In this document: in pieces, positions 1 through 8,085 of the stretch
Position numbering within the stretch: the stretch's first letter is position 1
How the letters are laid out: each line of letters opens with the position of its first letter
NCBI GenBank assembly: GCA_002700095.1
Contig: PACL01000059.1
Location: forward strand, 224,419-288,418
Direction of reading: 5' to 3'
From: Fulvimarina sp.
GTDB lineage: Bacteria; Pseudomonadota; Alphaproteobacteria; Rhizobiales; Rhizobiaceae
DNA: 64,000 bases
Translations under genes and position numbers: made by a program
The notes under the pieces: generated by a model
Database searches by the model: none
Told to the model about the DNA's origin: nothing
Seen by the model: the letters and a program-made list of their open reading frames with translations, nothing else

Positions 1-1
1 G

Positions 2-967
2 AACGGCAAGAGCCCGGCGGAGTTCTACCAGCTCGTCTATCGCGGCGGCTTCGGCACTTGGTTCTCGCTCCAGAACACCATGACGCGGGCAGCGCCCCTG
101 CTCCTCACCGCCTTGTGCGTGGCGCTTCCGGCCCAGCTCGGCCTTGTCGTCATCGGCGGCGAGGGCGCCTTCGTCCTCGGCGGGCTCGCTGCCGCCGTGG
201 TCGGTCCGCTCTTCGGCTTTGCGCCGGGCTCGCTCTCGGTGCTGATGATGGCGCTCGCCGGCATGTGCGCCGGGGGCCTGTGGATCGGCCTCGTCGGTGC
301 CATGCGGCACTATCGCGGCATCAACGAGACGATCTCCAGCCTTTTGATGGCCTATATCGCCATCGCCCTGATGAACCACTTCGTCGAGGGCCCGCTGAAG
401 GATCCGGCGAGCCTCAACAAGCCGTCCACCGTGCCTTTGGCCGAGGACATGCGGATCGGCGACCTGCCCGGCATGGACGTCCACTGGGGCTTCTTCATCG
501 GGATCGTCGCCTGCCTTGCCGCCGGCTTCGTCCTGTCGCGCACCACCTTCGGCTTCGCCGCCCGGATCGCCGGCGGCAATGGGAGGGCTGCGGCCGTGCA
601 GGGGCTTCCCGTCGGCTGGCTGATCCTCGCCTTCACAGTCGCCGCGGGCGCCGCCGCGGGCCTTGCCGGGATGATCCAGGTCGCCGCCGTGCAGGGTTCC
701 GCTAACGCATCATTGGCGGCGGGCTACGGCTATACCGGCATCCTCATCGCCTTCCTGGCGAGGCAGAACCCCATCGCCATCATCCCGATGGCGCTCCTCA
801 TCGGTGGCATCGACGCCGCCGGCGGTTTCATCCAGCGGCGGATGGATCTGCCGGACGCCACGGTGCTCGTCCTTCAGGGGATCCTGTTCGTCTCGATCCT
901 CGTCTCCGAAACCCTGTCGGGCCGGCTCCTGCCGAGCCGCAGCGCCAAGGCGGGAGCTGCGAAATGA
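2..967 (+). CDS. BMP/nucleoside-type ABC permease (5' truncated)
   Basis: Inner-membrane permease of a BMP-family (purine nucleoside/simple-sugar type) ABC importer. The frame is open from base 2, so the N-terminus lies outside the window. The visible part begins with a conserved segment (FYQLVYRGGFGTWFSL) followed by hydrophobic helices and the loop LLTALCVALPAQLGLVVIGG, which matches the family's inner-membrane entry region. The C-terminus overlaps the next permease by four bases (ATGA), so the two are translationally coupled and probably form a heterodimer with the ATPase at 5042-6643. The periplasmic binding protein is expected just upstream. Because the neighbours hydrolyse cyanuric acid and biuret, I infer the cargo is a pyrimidine-like or triazine ring. 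The family assignment is confident; the substrate is inference. Confidence 0.85.
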   Translation, partial: NGKSPAEFYQLVYRGGFGTWFSLQNTMTRAAPLLLTALCVALPAQLGLVVIGGEGAFVLGGLAAAVVGPLFGFAPGSLSVLMMALAGMCAGGLWIGLVGAMRHYRGINETISSLLMAYIAIALMNHFVEGPLKDPASLNKPSTVPLAEDMRIGDLPGMDVHWGFFIGIVACLAAGFVLSRTTFGFAARIAGGNGRAAAVQGLPVGWLILAFTVAAGAAAGLAGMIQVAAVQGSANASLAAGYGYTGILIAFLARQNPIAIIPMALLIGGIDAAGGFIQRRMDLPDATVLVLQGILFVSILVSETLSGRLLPSRSAKAGAAK

Positions 968-1887
968 ACGAGGATCTTGGCCTCTGGGCGGTCCCGATCG
1001 CGGTTCTCGGCGGCATGCTGCGCGTCTCGACGCCGTTTCTCTTCGTCAGCCTCGGCGAATGCGTCACGGAGAAGTCAGGCCGCATCAATCTTGGCCTCGA
1101 AGGCACGCTCGTCTTCGGTGCCATGGCCGGCTATGGCGGGTCTTATCTCACTGGCAATCCGTGGGCGGGCGTGCTTCTCGCCGGCCTTGCAGGCACGCTG
1201 TTCGGCCTGTTGCACGCCGCGCTCTGCTCTCTCCCGCGGGTCAACGACATCGCGGTCGGCATCGCGCTGATGATCCTCGGCTCGGGCCTCGCCTTCTTCT
1301 TCGGCAAGCCGCTGATCCAGCCGGCGGCGCCGATGCTGCCGAGCCTGTCGCTCGGCGGCTGGTCGGATGTTCCGCAGCTGCGCTCGGCGCTGGAGGTCTC
1401 GCCGCTGCTCCTGATCGGCATCGCCGCCGCCTTCGTTCTGCTCTTCGTCTTCAAGCGCACCCGCATCGGGCTGATCCTGCGCATGGTCGGCGACAGCGCC
1501 GATGCCGCGCGGGCGATGGGCTATCCGATCATTCCGGTCCGTGTCGCCGCCACCGCCTTCGGCGGTTTCATGGCCGGCATCGCGGGGGCCTATCTGTCGC
1601 TCTATTATCCCGGCTCCTGGAACGAGCACATCTCGTCCGGTCAGGGGCTGATCGCCGTCGCCCTCGTCATCTTCGCCCGGTGGAACCCGCTCGCCTGCCT
1701 CGGCGCGGCGCTGATCTTCGGCGGGGCAGGGGCGCTCGGCCCGGCGCTGCAGTCGGTCGGCGTCACCTCCGGCTACTATCTCTTCTATGCCGCGCCTTAC
1801 ATCCTGACGCTGGCCATCCTCTTCGCCACCTCCTCGCCGCGCCGGGCGCTCGAAGGCGCGCCGCGCGAACTCTCCATCACCAAGTAA
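964..1887 (+). CDS. BMP/nucleoside-type ABC permease, second subunit
   Basis: A 307-residue integral membrane permease, the second half of the importer begun by the preceding gene. Near residues 22-45 it has the family hallmark TPFLFVSLGECVTEKSGRIN followed by LGLEGT, typical of the RbsC/YufQ-like permeases that work with BMP lipoproteins. Eight or so hydrophobic segments follow, and a conserved loop near residue 170 reads MVGDSADAARAMGY. The ATG at 964 overlaps the stop of the upstream permease. It is followed after 17 bases by formamidase, placing transport and catabolism in one transcript. No regulatory site is visible inside. Confidence 0.88.
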   Translation: MNEDLGLWAVPIAVLGGMLRVSTPFLFVSLGECVTEKSGRINLGLEGTLVFGAMAGYGGSYLTGNPWAGVLLAGLAGTLFGLLHAALCSLPRVNDIAVGIALMILGSGLAFFFGKPLIQPAAPMLPSLSLGGWSDVPQLRSALEVSPLLLIGIAAAFVLLFVFKRTRIGLILRMVGDSADAARAMGYPIIPVRVAATAFGGFMAGIAGAYLSLYYPGSWNEHISSGQGLIAVALVIFARWNPLACLGAALIFGGAGALGPALQSVGVTSGYYLFYAAPYILTLAILFATSSPRRALEGAPRELSITK

Positions 1888-1904
1888 ACCCAGGGAGCCA
1901 CGCC

Positions 1905-2921
1905 ATGAACGGTCTCGGCGGTCTCAACAAATCGGACAACGGCGTCGTCATCGGCTGCGTCCAGCTGCAATTGCCGAACGTCGTCACAAAAGCGGACCTG
2001 AAGGCGCAGACGGACAAGATCGTCGCCATGGTCGGCAAAGCCCGCCGCAATCTCGGCACGATGGATCTCGTCGTCTTCCCGGAATATGCGCTGCACGGCC
2101 TGTCGATGGACATCAACCCGGAGATCATGTGCCGGGTCGACGGGCCGGAGGTCGCAGCGTTCAGACAGGCCTGCATCGACAACGCCATCTGGGGCTGCTT
2201 CTCGATCATGGAGCTCAACCCCGGCGGCATGCCCTACAATACCGGGCTGATCATCGACGACACCGGCGAGATCGTCCTCAACTATCGCAAGCTCCACCCC
2301 TGGGTGCCGGTCGAGCCGTGGGAGCCCGGCGACAGGGGCATTCCGGTGATCGACGGTCCGAACGGCTGCAAGCTGGCGCTGATCATCTGCCATGACGGCA
2401 TGTTCCCCGAAATGGCCCGGGAATGCGCCTATAAGGGCGCCGAGATCATGCTGCGGACGGCCGGCTACACCGCGCCGATCCGAAACTCCTGGCGATTCAC
2501 CAACCAGGCGAACGCCTTTCAGAACCTGATGATCACAGCAAACGTCTGCATGTGCGGCTCGGACGGGTCGTTCGACTCGATGGGCGAGGGGATGATCGTC
2601 GACTTCGACGGGACGGTGATCGCCCATGGCACGACCGGGCGGCCCGACGAGATTATCACGGCGGAAGTCCGGCCGGATCTGGTGCGCGAGGCACGGGCCG
2701 GCTGGGGCGTCGAGAACAACATCTACCAGCTCGGCCACCGCGGCTATGTCGCCGTGAAGGGCGGGGCGCAGGACTGCCCCTATACGTTCATGCACGACAT
2801 GGTGGCCGGGACATACCGGGTGCCCTGGGAGGACGAGGTGAAGGTCACCGACGGCACCTCCTGCGGCTTCCCGGCACCGACGCGAGCGTTCGGGGAGCGG
2901 TTCAAGGACGCGGCGGAGTGA
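1905..2921 (+). CDS. amiF: Formamidase (AmiF-type nitrilase)
   Basis: A 338-residue nitrilase-superfamily amidase that hydrolyses formamide to formate and ammonia in the cytoplasm. The Glu-Lys-Cys triad is visible as E60 (VVFPEYALHG), K129 (NYRKLHPW) and C162 (IICHDGMFPE). The K-to-C spacing of 33 and the E60 position match Helicobacter AmiF as I recall it. Two family blocks near the C-terminus, GVENNIYQLGHRGYVAVKGG and VPWEDEVKVTDG, separate AmiF from generic aliphatic amidases. The start at 1905 follows a GGGAGCCACGCC leader; a longer open frame upstream is only a shadow of the permease. It fits an ammonia-releasing role in this nitrogen-scavenging operon. Confidence 0.9.
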   Translation: MNGLGGLNKSDNGVVIGCVQLQLPNVVTKADLKAQTDKIVAMVGKARRNLGTMDLVVFPEYALHGLSMDINPEIMCRVDGPEVAAFRQACIDNAIWGCFSIMELNPGGMPYNTGLIIDDTGEIVLNYRKLHPWVPVEPWEPGDRGIPVIDGPNGCKLALIICHDGMFPEMARECAYKGAEIMLRTAGYTAPIRNSWRFTNQANAFQNLMITANVCMCGSDGSFDSMGEGMIVDFDGTVIAHGTTGRPDEIITAEVRPDLVREARAGWGVENNIYQLGHRGYVAVKGGAQDCPYTFMHDMVAGTYRVPWEDEVKVTDGTSCGFPAPTRAFGERFKDAAE

Positions 2922-2959
2922 TGGGGATGGCTTGCTCATGCATGCGGCAGGCTGGAGCA

Positions 2960-3132
2960 CCCCCCTCTGCCCTGCCGGGCATCTCCCCCACACGGGGGGA
3001 GATCGACCCTGCTCGACCGTCTCCCGCCAACAGCAAAGACCGGTGCCTGCGCAAACGCTTCAGGATGGCAGGCGAACGGCGAAGCTTCCGATCTCCCTCC
3101 TTGTGGGGGAGATGCCGGCAGGCAGAGGGGGG
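2960..3132. repeat. Intergenic palindromic element, copy A
   Basis: About 170 bases framed by long inverted arms: a left arm at 2960-3004 (CCCCCTCTGCC, CATCTCCCCC) and a right arm at 3089-3132 (GGGGGAGATG, GGCAGAGGGG). Each arm also contains its own small hairpin. A near-identical element sits at 7810-7986. The layout is that of rhizobial intergenic mosaic elements: non-coding, able to fold as RNA, and placed between amiF and biuH where it could set mRNA stability or partial termination. Confidence 0.8.
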
Positions 3133-3207
3133 TACCCAAGCGCTGCGGCTTGACGAGCCTGCCTCTCCCGACCAGCCGTCCCGTATCTCCCGACAAGGAG
3201 CCCGCCG

Positions 3208-3933
3208 ATGACCACCACCCTCGACGAGCGCATCGACGCCGCCTTCGTCCCCGGCGGCCGCACCGTCGCCTCCGAACCCTATCCCTGGCCCTTCGACGGC
3301 AATCTCACGGCGCAGAACACCGCCATCGTCGTCATCGACATGCAGGTCGATTTCTGCGCCCCCGGCGGCTATGTCGATTCCATGGGCTACGACATCTCCC
3401 TGACGAGGGCCCCGATCGAACCCATCGCCAGACTCCTCGAAGTCGCCCGCGAAAAAGACTTCACCGTCATCCACACCCGCGAGGGCCACAAGCCCGACCT
3501 CTCCGACCTGCCGGCCAACAAGCGCTGGCGCTCCCAGCGCATCGGCGCCGGCATCGGCGACCAGGGGCCGTGCGGTCGTATCCTGGTGCGCGGCGAGCCG
3601 GGCTGGGAGATCATTCCGGAGCTGCAGCCCATCGCCGGCGAGCCGATCATCGACAAGCCGGGCAAGGGCTCGTTCCTCGCCACGGACTTCGACCTCGTTC
3701 TCCAGACCAGGGGCATCCGCAACATCGTCCTCACCGGCGTCACCACCGACGTCTGCGTCCACACCACCATGCGCGACGCCAATGATCGCGGCTACGAATG
3801 CCTCGTCCTCTCCGACTGCACCGGCGCGACCAAGCACGAGAACCATCTCGCGGCGCTCGACATGGTGAAGATGCAGGGCGGCGTCTTCGGGGCGGTGGCC
3901 ACCAGCGACGCCTTCATCGCGGCGATCTCCTGA
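3208..3933 (+). CDS. biuH: Biuret amidohydrolase-like cysteine hydrolase
   Basis: A 241-residue isochorismatase-superfamily amidohydrolase predicted to hydrolyse biuret to allophanate and ammonia. The Asp-Lys-Cys triad is D44 ([10 protein letters not shown]), K150 ([10 protein letters not shown]) and C183 ([10 protein letters not shown]). The spacings, 106 and 139 from the Asp, equal those I recall for the Rhizobium leguminosarum biuret hydrolase (D36, K142, C175). Long blocks such as [20 protein letters not shown] and the N-terminal EPYPWPFDG resemble that enzyme more than nicotinamidases or RutB. AAGGAG precedes the ATG at good spacing. It is coupled (TGATG) to the cyanuric acid hydrolase, the step before it in the pathway. 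RutB-like activity is the main alternative. Confidence 0.85.
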   Translation: MTTTLDERIDAAFVPGGRTVASEPYPWPFDGNLTAQNTAIVVIDMQVDFCAPGGYVDSMGYDISLTRAPIEPIARLLEVAREKDFTVIHTREGHKPDLSDLPANKRWRSQRIGAGIGDQGPCGRILVRGEPGWEIIPELQPIAGEPIIDKPGKGSFLATDFDLVLQTRGIRNIVLTGVTTDVCVHTTMRDANDRGYECLVLSDCTGATKHENHLAALDMVKMQGGVFGAVATSDAFIAAIS

Positions 3934-5042
3934 TGCGGCAGGCTCGCGTCCACCGGATCGCCACCGCCGGCCCGGACGACGTCTCCGGTCTGGAACAAGC
4001 GATCGCCGCCGGGCGCATCGATCCCGCCGGGATCGTCGCCATCCTCGGCAAGACCGAGGGCAATGGCTGCGTCAACGATTTCACCCGCGCCTTCGCCGTC
4101 TCGGCGCTGACGGGCTGCCTCGCGAAGCATCTGCCCGGCGAAGCGGTGGCTGGCATCGCCATGGTCATGTCCGGCGGCACCGAGGGCGCGCTCTCGCCGC
4201 ATATTCTCGTTCTCGAACGGGGCGAGGCTGGGGATGGAGCGTCGGAGAGCCCGGCGCTCGCCATCGGCGTCGCCCATACCGGCGACATGGCGCCGGAGCA
4301 TATCGGCCGCATGGGGCAGGTCTGGCTCGTGGCCGAGGGCGTCGCGAAAGCGATGCACCAGGCCGGGATCGAGGATCCGGCAGACGTTCATTTCGTCCAG
4401 ATCAAGTGCCCGCTCCTCACCGCCGAACGCATCGCCGCCGCCGAGGCCCGGGGCGAGACGACGGCGACCCGCGACACGCTGAAATCCATGGGGCTGTCCC
4501 GCGGGGCCTCGGCCCTCGGCGTCGCTTTGGCGCTGGGCGAAATCGAGGCCCATGCCCTCAGCGATGCGGCGATCGGGACGGATGTCGCCCTTTGGTCGGG
4601 CCGGGCCAGCGCCTCGGCGGGGGTCGAGCTCGCCAACCACGAGATCGTCGTCCTCGGCATGAGCAAGGCGTGGTCCGGGCCGCTCGGGATCGACCACGCG
4701 GTGATGGCCGACGGGATCGACATCGAGCCCGTGCGCTCGGCGCTGAAGCGGCTCGGCCTTGCGGCCGACGGCCAGCTCTCGCTGGAAGAGCGCTCCCGCC
4801 TCGTCGCCCTCCTCGCCAAGGCCGAGCCCGGCTCGACCGGGCGCCTGCGCGGGGCCCGCCACACCATGCTCGACGACAGCGACATCGCGGCCACCCGCCA
4901 CGCCCGCGCCTTCACCGGCGGCGCGCTGGCCGGGCTCACCGGCCTGACGGAGCTCTTCGTCTCCGGCGGCGCCGAGCATCAGGGGCCGGACGGCGGTGGC
5001 CCCGTCGCCGTCATCGCCGCGCGAAAGAAGGAAGAACGCTGA
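3933..5042 (+). CDS. atzD: Cyanuric acid amidohydrolase/barbiturase family
   Basis: A 369-residue ring-opening amidohydrolase of the small AtzD/TrzD/barbiturase family, which opens cyanuric acid to carboxybiuret (decaying to biuret) or barbiturate to ureidomalonate. The three internally repeated Ser-Lys pairs are visible: K40 (GKTEGNGCVND) with S80 (MSGGTEG), K158 (VQIKCPLL) with S226 or S228 (GRASASAG), and K296 (LAKAEPGS) with S344 (VSGGAEHQG). Length matches the family. The neighbours (biuret hydrolase, allophanate hydrolase) argue for cyanuric acid over barbiturate, but sequence alone does not settle substrate. The start is coupled to the biuH stop and the end to the ABC ATPase start, both as TGATG. 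Confidence 0.92.
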   Translation: MRQARVHRIATAGPDDVSGLEQAIAAGRIDPAGIVAILGKTEGNGCVNDFTRAFAVSALTGCLAKHLPGEAVAGIAMVMSGGTEGALSPHILVLERGEAGDGASESPALAIGVAHTGDMAPEHIGRMGQVWLVAEGVAKAMHQAGIEDPADVHFVQIKCPLLTAERIAAAEARGETTATRDTLKSMGLSRGASALGVALALGEIEAHALSDAAIGTDVALWSGRASASAGVELANHEIVVLGMSKAWSGPLGIDHAVMADGIDIEPVRSALKRLGLAADGQLSLEERSRLVALLAKAEPGSTGRLRGARHTMLDDSDIAATRHARAFTGGALAGLTGLTELFVSGGAEHQGPDGGGPVAVIAARKKEER

Positions 5043-6643
5043 TGTCCGCCGTCGCCATCATCGAAGACGTCGCAGAGCCGGCGCCCGTCGCCGAACGGCG
5101 CGCCGAGCGCCCGCTGCTGGAGGCCATCGGCCTCACCAAGCGCTTCGGCGCCTTCACGGCCCTCGACGCTGTCTCGATCGAACTTCACGCCGGCGAGTTT
5201 CATGCACTGCTCGGCGAAAACGGCGCCGGCAAGTCGACCCTCGTCAAATGCATGCTCGGCTACTACCACCCGGACGAGGGGTCGGTGATCCTGGACGGGC
5301 GGGAACAGACGATCGCCAGCCCGCGCGATGCGCGGCGCCTTGGCATCGGCATGGTCTACCAGCATTTCACCCTGGTTCCCTCGATGACGGTGCTGGAAAA
5401 CCTCGTCATGTCGCGCACCGAGGTGCCGCGCGTCATCGACTGGAAGTCCGAGCGCAGGGCGCTGTCGGCGTTTCTGGAGACGATGCCGCTGAAGGTGCCG
5501 CTCGACACCAAGGTCGACCGGCTGTCCTCCGGCGAGCGCCAGAAGACCGAGATCCTGAAACAGCTCTATCTCGGCTCCCGCGTCCTCGTTCTCGACGAGC
5601 CGACCTCGGTGCTGACGCCGGACGAGGCACGCGAGGTGCTCGGCTTCCTGCGCGATCTGGCGTCCCGCACCGGCATGGCGGTGCTGCTCATCACCCACAA
5701 ATTCGCCGAGGTCACGGCCTTCTGCGACCGGGTAACGGTTCTGCGCAAGGGCGCCGAGGTCGGCGCCGGCAAGGTCGCCGAGCTTTCCACCGCCGACATG
5801 GCGGGGATGATGATCGGCGAGCGGGAACTCGCCGCCGTGCCGGACCGGGTGGTCCACGCCGGACAGCGCGAGCCGGTGCTTCACGCCCGCGACCTCGTCT
5901 CCGGCGATGCGGGGACGCGTGGCTCCGTCGCCATCGCGGATCTGCAGGTGCGGGCCGGCGAGATCGTCGGCATTGCCGGGATTTCCGGCAACGGCCAGAC
6001 CCGGCTTGTCGAGCTGATCTCCGGCCAGGCGCGGCCTGACGGCGGTGAGATCCGCGTCAAGGGCAAGGCCTATGACGCCAGCCGCGCGGCGGCCCAGGCG
6101 ATGAAGGTCCGCTGCCTGCCGGAAGAGCCGCTGCGCAATGCCTGTGTCGGCAAGATGAGCGTCGCCGAAAACCTCGCCTTCCGCGCCTTCGACAGGGCCC
6201 CGGACGGCAAGCCGCGCCGGCTGCTCGACAAGAGCGGCATGCGCCGCGAGGCCGAGCGGCTGATCGCCGCCTATGCGGTCAAGACCCAGTCGCCGTCGGC
6301 GCGGATCGAGACCCTCTCCGGCGGCAATGTCCAGCGCGCCGTGCTCGCCCGCGAACTCTCCGGCGAGACCGATCTTCTAGTGGCGGCGAACCCCTGCTTC
6401 GGCCTCGATTTCGGCGCCGTCGCCGACATCCGGGCGCAGATCCTCAAGGCCCGCAACGATGGCGCCGCCGTCCTCCTCGTCTCGGAGGATCTCGACGAGG
6501 TCGTTGCCCTGTCGGACCGCATCGCCGTGATGTTCGAGGGCCGCATCGTCTTCGAATGCGAGGGCGGCGAGAAGGCCGACACGCGGCAGATCGGCGCCCA
6601 TATGGCCGGCCACTCGGCCGCCGGAACGGGAGGGCTCCACTGA
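5042..6643 (+). CDS. ABC importer ATPase, tandem nucleotide-binding domains
   Basis: A 533-residue fused double ATPase of the BMP/sugar-type importer, serving the permeases at 2-1887. The first domain has Walker [10 protein letters not shown] near residue 59, signature [10 protein letters not shown] and Walker [12 protein letters not shown]. The second has a degenerate Walker A (GISGNGQT) and signature [10 protein letters not shown], with AANPCFGLD where the Walker B DEP motif would be. This asymmetry is normal for MglA/RbsA-like ATPases. The N-terminus carries about 25 extra residues ([15 protein letters not shown]) before the domain. It lies inside the catabolic gene run, coupled at both ends, so uptake and hydrolysis are co-expressed. 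Confidence 0.9.
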   Translation: MSAVAIIEDVAEPAPVAERRAERPLLEAIGLTKRFGAFTALDAVSIELHAGEFHALLGENGAGKSTLVKCMLGYYHPDEGSVILDGREQTIASPRDARRLGIGMVYQHFTLVPSMTVLENLVMSRTEVPRVIDWKSERRALSAFLETMPLKVPLDTKVDRLSSGERQKTEILKQLYLGSRVLVLDEPTSVLTPDEAREVLGFLRDLASRTGMAVLLITHKFAEVTAFCDRVTVLRKGAEVGAGKVAELSTADMAGMMIGERELAAVPDRVVHAGQREPVLHARDLVSGDAGTRGSVAIADLQVRAGEIVGIAGISGNGQTRLVELISGQARPDGGEIRVKGKAYDASRAAAQAMKVRCLPEEPLRNACVGKMSVAENLAFRAFDRAPDGKPRRLLDKSGMRREAERLIAAYAVKTQSPSARIETLSGGNVQRAVLARELSGETDLLVAANPCFGLDFGAVADIRAQILKARNDGAAVLLVSEDLDEVVALSDRIAVMFEGRIVFECEGGEKADTRQIGAHMAGHSAAGTGGLH

Positions 6644-7437
6644 TGGCGACGATCGCGGCAAGGCCGTTCGACTTCAAGCTCGATCCCGCCCGGGTGGCGC
6701 TGATCGTCATCGACATGCAGCGCGACTTCCTGGAGCCGGGCGGCTTCGGCGAGAGTCTCGGCAACGACGTCGCTCGCCTCCAGGCGATCGTGCCGGCGAC
6801 GGCCCGGCTGATCGCAGGGTTTCGCGCGGCGGGCCGCCCGGTCATCCACACCCGCGAGTGCCATCGGCCGGACCTCTCCGACTGCCCGCCGGCCAAGCTG
6901 TCCCGCGGCGCGCCGGGATCGCGGATCGGCGACGAAGGACCGATGGGCCGCATCCTGATTTCCGGCGAGCCGGGGGCGGAGATCGTGCCGGAGCTTTATC
7001 CGATTGCCGGAGAACTGGTGATCGACAAGCCGGGCAAGGGGGCCTTCTACGCCACCGATCTTTCGGCACATCTTGCAGCGCTCGGCATCACGCAGCTGGT
7101 CTTTGCCGGCGTGACCACCGAGGTCTGCGTTCAGACGACCATGCGCGAGGCCAACGACCGCGGCTTCGAATGCCTGATCGCCGAGGATGCGACAGAGAGC
7201 TATTTCGCCGAATTCAAGCGGGCGGCGATCGACATGATCGTGGCGCAAGGGGCGATCGTCGGCTGGGCTGCGCCGGTGGAGGCGATCGTTGCGGGGTTGG
7301 CTGCGGGAGAGGGCGCGGCGGCGACGGCATCCGATGCGGCTGGCGAGATCGCACCCGGCGACCTGGGGTCGGACGGCAGCGCCCGCGCGGCGTCTCCCGT
7401 CTCGCCGGCGCCGATCGGCATCGGGGCGGGCGTCTGA
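6643..7437 (+). CDS. Second isochorismatase-fold cysteine hydrolase
   Basis: A 264-residue amidohydrolase paralogous to biuH, with its triad at D24 ([10 protein letters not shown]), K129 ([10 protein letters not shown]) and C162 ([10 protein letters not shown]). It shares the [20 protein letters not shown] and [12 protein letters not shown] blocks with the gene at 3208. The last 45 or so residues (from [10 protein letters not shown] onward) are Ala/Gly/Pro-rich and probably disordered, beyond the normal family length. Acting next to a complete cyanuric acid pathway it could handle carboxybiuret, ureidomalonate or another carbamoyl compound. I cannot choose between these. It is coupled to the ATPase stop and to the cupin start. 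Confidence 0.85.
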   Translation: MATIAARPFDFKLDPARVALIVIDMQRDFLEPGGFGESLGNDVARLQAIVPATARLIAGFRAAGRPVIHTRECHRPDLSDCPPAKLSRGAPGSRIGDEGPMGRILISGEPGAEIVPELYPIAGELVIDKPGKGAFYATDLSAHLAALGITQLVFAGVTTEVCVQTTMREANDRGFECLIAEDATESYFAEFKRAAIDMIVAQGAIVGWAAPVEAIVAGLAAGEGAAATASDAAGEIAPGDLGSDGSARAASPVSPAPIGIGAGV

Positions 7438-7778
7438 TGCCGGCTGTATTCTCCGGCCTTGTCGGCCTCGATCTGTCCAGCGCCACCTTCGAGCCGTTCC
7501 GCGAGGGCGTCGAGATCGCCCGACTTTCCGGCGAGGGCGACAAGGGCGAGACGGCGCTGCTCCGCTACGCCCCCGGCGCGTCGGTGCCGATGCACGAGCA
7601 CACCGGCCTCGAAACGATCCTCGTCCTCGTCGGCTCGCAATCCGACGACGACGGCACCTATCGGGCGGGGGATCTCGTGTTGAACCAGCCTGGCAGCCGC
7701 CACCGGGTGTGGTCCGAGGAGGGCTGCGTGGTGCTGATCTCCTGGGCGGCGCCGGTGCGGATTTTGGGGGAGGGATGA
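7437..7778 (+). CDS. Small cupin (ChrR-like) protein
   Basis: A 113-residue single-domain cupin. Metal-ligand residues of cupin motif 1 appear in SVPMHEHTGLETILVLVG (two His and a Glu near residues 52-60), and motif 2 in GDLVLNQPGSRHRVWSEEG. This is the ChrR C-terminal-like or dioxygenase-like fold, with the pattern HxH...E...H suggesting bound metal. It is the last gene of the coupled run starting at 3208. Function is unknown; a lactonase, isomerase or sensory role in the triazine pathway are all possible. Confidence 0.75.
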   Translation: MPAVFSGLVGLDLSSATFEPFREGVEIARLSGEGDKGETALLRYAPGASVPMHEHTGLETILVLVGSQSDDDGTYRAGDLVLNQPGSRHRVWSEEGCVVLISWAAPVRILGEG

Positions 7779-7809
7779 CGGCGTCTCTCCGTGCAGGCCG
7801 AACCCTTGC

Positions 7810-7986
7810 GCGCCCCCCTCTGCCCTACGGGCATCTCCCCCACGAGGGGGGAGATCGGCAGCTTCGGCGGCGGCGTCTTTTCTTGGGCCGTGGTGGAAAT
7901 CTCCTCGGTCTGACGAGGGACGCGGCATTTGCGCAGGTTCGATCTCCCCCCTTGTGGGGGAGATGCCGGCAGGCAGAGGGGGGCGC
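7810..7986. repeat. Intergenic palindromic element, copy B
   Basis: This second copy of the element at 2960-3132 fills most of the 307-base gap before allophanate hydrolase. The left arm reads CGCCCCCCTCTGCC then CATCTCCCCC; the right arm reads GGGGGAGATG then GGCAGAGGGGGGCG, so the ends are complementary. The internal 80 bases differ from copy A (they contain a C/G-rich, non-coding filler). No gene is visible in the gap. Confidence 0.8.
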
Positions 7987-8085
7987 CGACGGGCGCTGCG
8001 CCCAACAAGCCAACCATGCGCGCCCAGCCATGACCACCCGAAACGAACGACCATAAGAAACTGAAATTCCCCGGGGAGGGGAGCC

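Noticed and set aside
2960..3132. Palindromic element as an insertion sequence with a transposase
   Set aside because: No transposase frame and too short; fits an intergenic mosaic repeat.
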